DNA of 8,955 nt from Gemmatimonadota bacterium (GTDB taxonomy: Bacteria > Gemmatimonadota > Gemmatimonadetes > Gemmatimonadales > Gemmatimonadaceae): assembly GCA_028287225.1 (NCBI GenBank), contig JAQBPZ010000029.1, positions 1 through 8,955 of the forward strand, given 5' to 3'. The notes beneath the pieces were generated by a model. That model ran no database searches and had not been told where the DNA came from. It saw only the letters and a list, made by a program, of their open reading frames with translations. Each line of letters starts with the position of its first letter. Within the stretch, counting starts at the first letter, position 1. Positions 5,821 through 8,955 of the stretch are shown here, piece by piece. The position numbers and the translations under genes were made by a program.

Positions 5821-8012
5821 GTCGGCATCCCGATGAAATCCTCGATGGCGCGCAGCATCGTCTCGTCGTAGAAGCTGCCCTTGGTGAGATAGAAGTCCGC
5901 CCCGGCATCGAGCCCCCGACGGCGGTCCTCGTCACGGTCCTTGTACGAGACGATCATCACCGGGACGGCCCTGAGGGTGGCGTCGCCCTTGATGCGCGTG
6001 ACGAGCTCGATGCCGTCCATGCGCGGCATGTCGACGTCGGTGACCACCAGGTCATAGGCGCCGGCGCGCAGCGCGTTCCACGCATCCATGCCGTCGACCG
6101 CCACGTCCACGGCGTACCCCTGCCCCTCGATCATCTTGCGCTCGAGCTCTCGCACGGTGAGGGAGTCGTCCACCACGAGCACGCGCTTGCGCGCCGCCGC
6201 GCGGCCCGACGCACCGGGCCCCACGGCGTCCAGGCGCCCGCCGGCGGCGAGCATCGTGGCGGTCCGCTGCAGGTCGTCCACGTCGAGCACCAGGGTCGGG
6301 CTGCCGTCGGCCAGGAGCGCCGCGCCGCCCACGTCCTGCACCTTGCCCAGCCGCGCGTCGAGGCCGCGCAGCACCAGCTCCTGCTCGCCGATCAGGCGGT
6401 CGACCACGATGCCCAATGCCCATTCGGGCTCGCCCACGACCACCACCGCCGCCGCGTCCTCCTGATCACGCGCCGGCATGCCCAGCAGCTGGTGCCCGAG
6501 CACGAGCCCCACCGGCCGGTCGTCGAGCGTGAAGTGCTCGCGCCCCTCCACCGACGCAATCTCGGCGCGGTCCACGCGCAGGACGCGATGGACGCGCGCC
6601 AGGGGTATCGCGAACGACTCGCCGCCGATCTCCACCACGAGCGCCCAGACCACGGACAGGGTGAGCGGCAGCTGCAGCTCGAACCGCGTTCCTCCGGTGG
6701 CCGGCGCGGAGACGCGGACGTCGCCGCCGATCTCGCGGACGGCGGTCTGCACGGCGTCGAGCCCCACGCCGCGGCCGGAGATGGCCGTGACCTCGTCGCG
6801 GAGGGTGAAGCCCGGCAGAAAGAGGAAATGAAACAGCTCCTGCTCGCTCATGTCCGCCGCGGCGTGCGCATCGGTGAGCCCGCGCCGCACCACCCGCGCG
6901 CGGACGGCCTCGAGGTCGATGCCGCGTCCGTCGTCCTCCACGGTCACCAGCAGCCGCCCGCCCCCGTGCCGTGCCTCCAGGCGCACGGTGCCGCTCGACG
7001 GCCGCCCCTGCGCCGCACGTATCGCGGGAGCCTCGATGCCATGGTCGACCGCATTGCGGACCAGGTGCCCCAGGGGAGCCTCGATGCGGCGCAGCACCTC
7101 ACGGTCCACCGGAGTGCCCTCGCCCACGAGCACGAGCCGGGCATCCCGTCCCAGCTCGCGCGCGGTGTCACGCAGCATGCGTGGCATGCCCGCGACTCCC
7201 TCCCCGAACGGGCGCATGCGGGCATCGAGCACGCGCTCGTACAGCTGCGTGATCACGTCCGTCACGCGCTGCCCCGCGCCTTCGATGGCCACCACGCGCT
7301 CGCGCCGCCGCTGCGTGCTGGCCGCCGACGCGAGCTCCACGGCGGCGATCGCGCGCTGGGCCTCCTCGCTCACGAGCAGGCCTGCGAACACGCTCCGCAT
7401 CTCACCGATGCAGCGCTCCAGCTCCCGCTCGGCGCGCCGCACCGCGGCGTCGGAGCCGACCTGGGCGAGCACGCCTCGCGACGCGACGAGGGCCTCGCCG
7501 GCAAGGGTGAGGAGTCGCTCGGTATTGTCGGTGCCGCCCTGCGATGCATGCGGAACGAGCCTTCCCGCGGAGGCTACAGCTCGCTGGAGGGGCACGCGTC
7601 CCGAGGCCCGCGCCACGCTGCCGGCGCCACGCGCGGTCTCGCGCAGTGCGGCGACCACCTCGTCGGCCATGTTGGCCACTGCCTCGTCGACCTCGCCGCC
7701 GGGCTCGATGGCGGCCAGCGACGTGAGCGCGTCGACGCCAAGCAGCAGCATGTCGACGCGGCCGGCGGTGAGGCGAATCGTTCCCGCCTGCGCCGCGACG
7801 AAGCATTCCTCCAGCTCGTGCGCCACGCGCACCATCTGCTCGTGGCCGACGATTCGCGCCGCGCCCTTGAGCGAATGCGCGGCACGCATCAGCTCCTCCA
7901 GCGCCGCCGGCGTGGTCGGCTCTTCGAGCGACACGAGACCATCGCTCAGCTTCGCGATCTGCTCGCGCGCCTCGGTGCGGAACAGCTCCGCCAGGCTCAC
8001 CTCGGGGCTCAT
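5817..8012 (-). CDS. cheA: WspE-like CheA hybrid kinase with C-terminal receiver
   Basis: This is the histidine autokinase of the chemosensory array, which passes phosphate to receivers. Its 731 residues begin with an HPt (P1) domain at about 1-120 with His46 (AAHSLKGAAR). A region without an obvious P2 domain and a dimerisation segment follow at about 160-265. The ATPase core is at about 305-448, with an N box (HLVRNAVDHGIE, Asn320), G1 (DDGRGI, 360-365), an F box (LPGFTLRDE) and G2 (GRGVGLDAV, 413-421). A CheW-like P5 domain spans about 450-590. A receiver spans about 608-728, with Asp615/Asp616, Asp659 (VVTDVDMP), Ser689 (VSYKDRDEDR) and Lys711 (YLTKGS). The VSYKDR signature and the fused receiver point to WspE rather than flagellar CheA. 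The start is ATG at 8012, overlapping the cheW stop as ATGA. The frame is open to 8624, but that upstream part is the shadow of cheW and the TPR gene. Confidence 0.95.
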   Translation of the reverse strand: MSPEVSLAELFRTEAREQIAKLSDGLVSLEEPTTPAALEELMRAAHSLKGAARIVGHEQMVRVAHELEECFVAAQAGTIRLTAGRVDMLLLGVDALTSLAAIEPGGEVDEAVANMADEVVAALRETARGAGSVARASGRVPLQRAVASAGRLVPHASQGGTDNTERLLTLAGEALVASRGVLAQVGSDAAVRRAERELERCIGEMRSVFAGLLVSEEAQRAIAAVELASAASTQRRRERVVAIEGAGQRVTDVITQLYERVLDARMRPFGEGVAGMPRMLRDTARELGRDARLVLVGEGTPVDREVLRRIEAPLGHLVRNAVDHGIEAPAIRAAQGRPSSGTVRLEARHGGGRLLVTVEDDGRGIDLEAVRARVVRRGLTDAHAAADMSEQELFHFLFLPGFTLRDEVTAISGRGVGLDAVQTAVREIGGDVRVSAPATGGTRFELQLPLTLSVVWALVVEIGGESFAIPLARVHRVLRVDRAEIASVEGREHFTLDDRPVGLVLGHQLLGMPARDQEDAAAVVVVGEPEWALGIVVDRLIGEQELVLRGLDARLGKVQDVGGAALLADGSPTLVLDVDDLQRTATMLAAGGRLDAVGPGASGRAAARKRVLVVDDSLTVRELERKMIEGQGYAVDVAVDGMDAWNALRAGAYDLVVTDVDMPRMDGIELVTRIKGDATLRAVPVMIVSYKDRDEDRRRGLDAGADFYLTKGSFYDETMLRAIEDFIGMPT

Positions 8013-8563
8013 GCGAGCGCCGCCGACACGGCCGTCATCACGCGCGGCCCATCGAGCACGCCGACCGGATGCGCACCTACCTGCACGAGGGCCGAAGTGT
8101 ACGAGACGAGCGACCTCGCGAGCGTCGAGGGGAGGGGGCGCAACTGTGCGACGTCGAACTCGTGCACGCCGAGCACCTCGTCGGCCGTGAACGCGACACG
8201 TCCCGCGGCGTCCGCGAGCACCACGAGCCGCGCCATCGCGATGCCGGCGCGGTCGGCCGCCGCCACCGTGGGAGCCGCCGCGATCCCGAGCAGCGACGCG
8301 AGCGAAAGATGGATGACGAGGTCGCCGCCGACGGGGACGAGCCCCGCCGCGAGCGCGCCGCCGCGGTGCGGCAGGGAGTGGACCGGACGTGGCTCCCCGA
8401 CGCGGTCGAAGCTCGATGTGGGAAGCCCGAGCCACTCCGCGCCCAGACGAAACACGAGGATCGACGACGTCGCGCGGCGCCGGTCGTCCCGCACGGCGGC
8501 ATAGTGCGCCGTCGCGGCATCGAGCGTGTCGGCGTCGAGCGGCAGGTCGAGCCAGGCGCTCAT
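8009..8563 (-). CDS. cheW: WspD-like CheW coupling protein
   Basis: CheW proteins bridge chemoreceptor tips and the P5 domain of CheA in the sensory array. The 184-residue product has an N-terminal extension of about 30 residues and then one CheW beta-barrel domain (about 33-180). It begins SSILVFRLGAEWLGLP and includes a GDLVIHLSLASLLG segment (about 80-93), a RLVVLADAAGRVAFTADEV strand pair (about 112-130) and the terminal LVSYTSALVQVG stretch. Its place just before a WspE-like CheA, and after a probable CheR, matches WspD. The ATG at 8563 has the best Shine-Dalgarno sequence in the operon: GGAGGAA at 8568-8574, with six bases from GGAGG to ATG. It also overlaps the preceding stop codon as ATGA. 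Confidence 0.9.
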   Translation of the reverse strand: MSAWLDLPLDADTLDAATAHYAAVRDDRRRATSSILVFRLGAEWLGLPTSSFDRVGEPRPVHSLPHRGGALAAGLVPVGGDLVIHLSLASLLGIAAAPTVAAADRAGIAMARLVVLADAAGRVAFTADEVLGVHEFDVAQLRPLPSTLARSLVSYTSALVQVGAHPVGVLDGPRVMTAVSAALA

Positions 8564-8955
8564 GCACTTCCTCCGGGCTCGCGCGCGGACGTGCGGCGGG
8601 CGCGGGCGCGCAGGCGAGCCGCATCCGCCGCCGAGCCGCCCGCTTCGAGCAGCAGCGCGAGGTGCATCAGCGACTCGACGTACTCGGGGTCCAGGTACAG
8701 CGCACGACGATAGCAGCGCTCCGCGCGCGTCGCGTCGCCGAGCGCTGCGTAGCTGGTGCCGAGCAGTGCGAACAGCTCCGCGGTGGCCTCCGGCCCGATG
8801 CTCGCCGCCTCCCCCGCCTGTACCGCCTCGGCGAGCCGTCCGTCGTCGGCCAGGCGCGTGATCGCCGCGACCACCCCCTCTACCGCTGGTGTCGCACTAT
8901 CCGCCTCCGGCGCGAGACGTCGCGGCGGCACGGAGACCGCGCGCGCGGGCGGGAC
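8560..8955 (-). CDS. C-terminal TPR region, probably CheR/WspC methyltransferase (partial)
   Basis: Only the last 131 residues are in the window. The frame is open through position 8955, so the 5' part is missing and the GTG at 8931 is not a likely start. The visible part starts with a proline- and arginine-rich linker and is followed by about three tetratricopeptide repeats. The clearest is at visible residues 59-92 (begins AELFALLGTSYAALG), with Gly, Tyr, Ala, Tyr, Ala and Pro at the consensus positions 8, 11, 20, 24, 27 and 32. The next repeat (VESLMHLALLLEAGG) leads into an arginine-rich end. WspC, the receptor methyltransferase of Wsp systems, is a CheR domain followed by C-terminal TPRs and precedes wspD, so that is the best reading. 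No CheR catalytic sequence is visible, and a stand-alone TPR protein cannot be excluded. It overlaps cheW as ATGA. Confidence 0.75.
   Translation of the reverse strand, partial: VPPARAVSVPPRRLAPEADSATPAVEGVVAAITRLADDGRLAEAVQAGEAASIGPEATAELFALLGTSYAALGDATRAERCYRRALYLDPEYVESLMHLALLLEAGGSAADAARLRARARRTSAREPGGSA
8568..8574 (-). promoter_or_regulatory. Ribosome binding site of cheW
   Basis: GGAGGAA on the coding strand lies within the last codons of the upstream TPR gene, and GGAGG is six bases before the cheW ATG (8563). It is the only strong Shine-Dalgarno sequence among the four overlapping junctions of this operon. It suggests that cheW can recruit ribosomes itself, while the three genes after it depend on coupling. 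Confidence 0.7.

Noticed and set aside
6492..8504. 670-codon open frame on the plus strand
   Set aside because: It is antisense to cheA and cheW. It has low-complexity Arg/Ala/His composition and no motifs, so it is a compositional artefact.
8013..8624. 204-codon N-terminal extension of the CheA frame
   Set aside because: It overlaps cheW and the TPR gene in another frame, and its translation is Arg/Ala-rich. The ATG at 8012 places the HPt domain at the N terminus and makes an ATGA overlap.

Overview
The window is a high-GC (roughly two-thirds G+C by eye), densely packed bacterial chromosome segment with every convincing gene on the minus strand. In transcription order it runs from position 8955 down to 1. 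I favour Gemmatimonadota or a related soil or deep-branching phylum. The reasons are the high GC, a folate-type TrmFO linked to xerC and hslV, and an HslV with a short propeptide. This assignment is inference, not demonstrated.

Region A (8955 to 3524) is most of a chemosensory operon of the Wsp type (alternative cellular function rather than flagellar chemotaxis). It holds the C-terminal TPR part of a CheR/WspC-like methyltransferase (cut by the window edge), a CheW/WspD-like coupling protein, a WspE-like CheA with a C-terminal receiver, a WspF-like CheB, and a receiver-histidine kinase. All four junctions are 4-base ATGA or GTGA overlaps, so the set is probably one translationally coupled mRNA. 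The last gene is the notable one. Its receiver domain looks like that of WspR, the Wsp diguanylate cyclase, but the GGDEF output is replaced by a complete HisKA/HATPase histidine kinase. The operon would therefore signal into a further phosphorelay rather than directly into c-di-GMP.

Region B (3523 to 3419) is a 105-base spacer with several GC-rich dyads. It separates the sensory operon from the next gene set and may hold a termination or promoter signal.

Region C (3418 to 49) holds trmFO (tRNA m5U54 methylation), xerC (chromosome dimer resolution), a small three-helix membrane protein of unknown function, and hslV (protease subunit). The order trmFO-xerC-hslV matches the gid-codV-clpQ-clpY cluster known from Bacillus, here with a membrane protein inserted between xerC and hslV. 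hslU would be expected just beyond position 1. Positions 1-46 are a perfect heptanucleotide tandem repeat starting just after the hslV stop codon.

No RNA genes, insertion sequences or CRISPR arrays were seen. Outside the 105-base spacer and the repeat there is almost no non-coding sequence.
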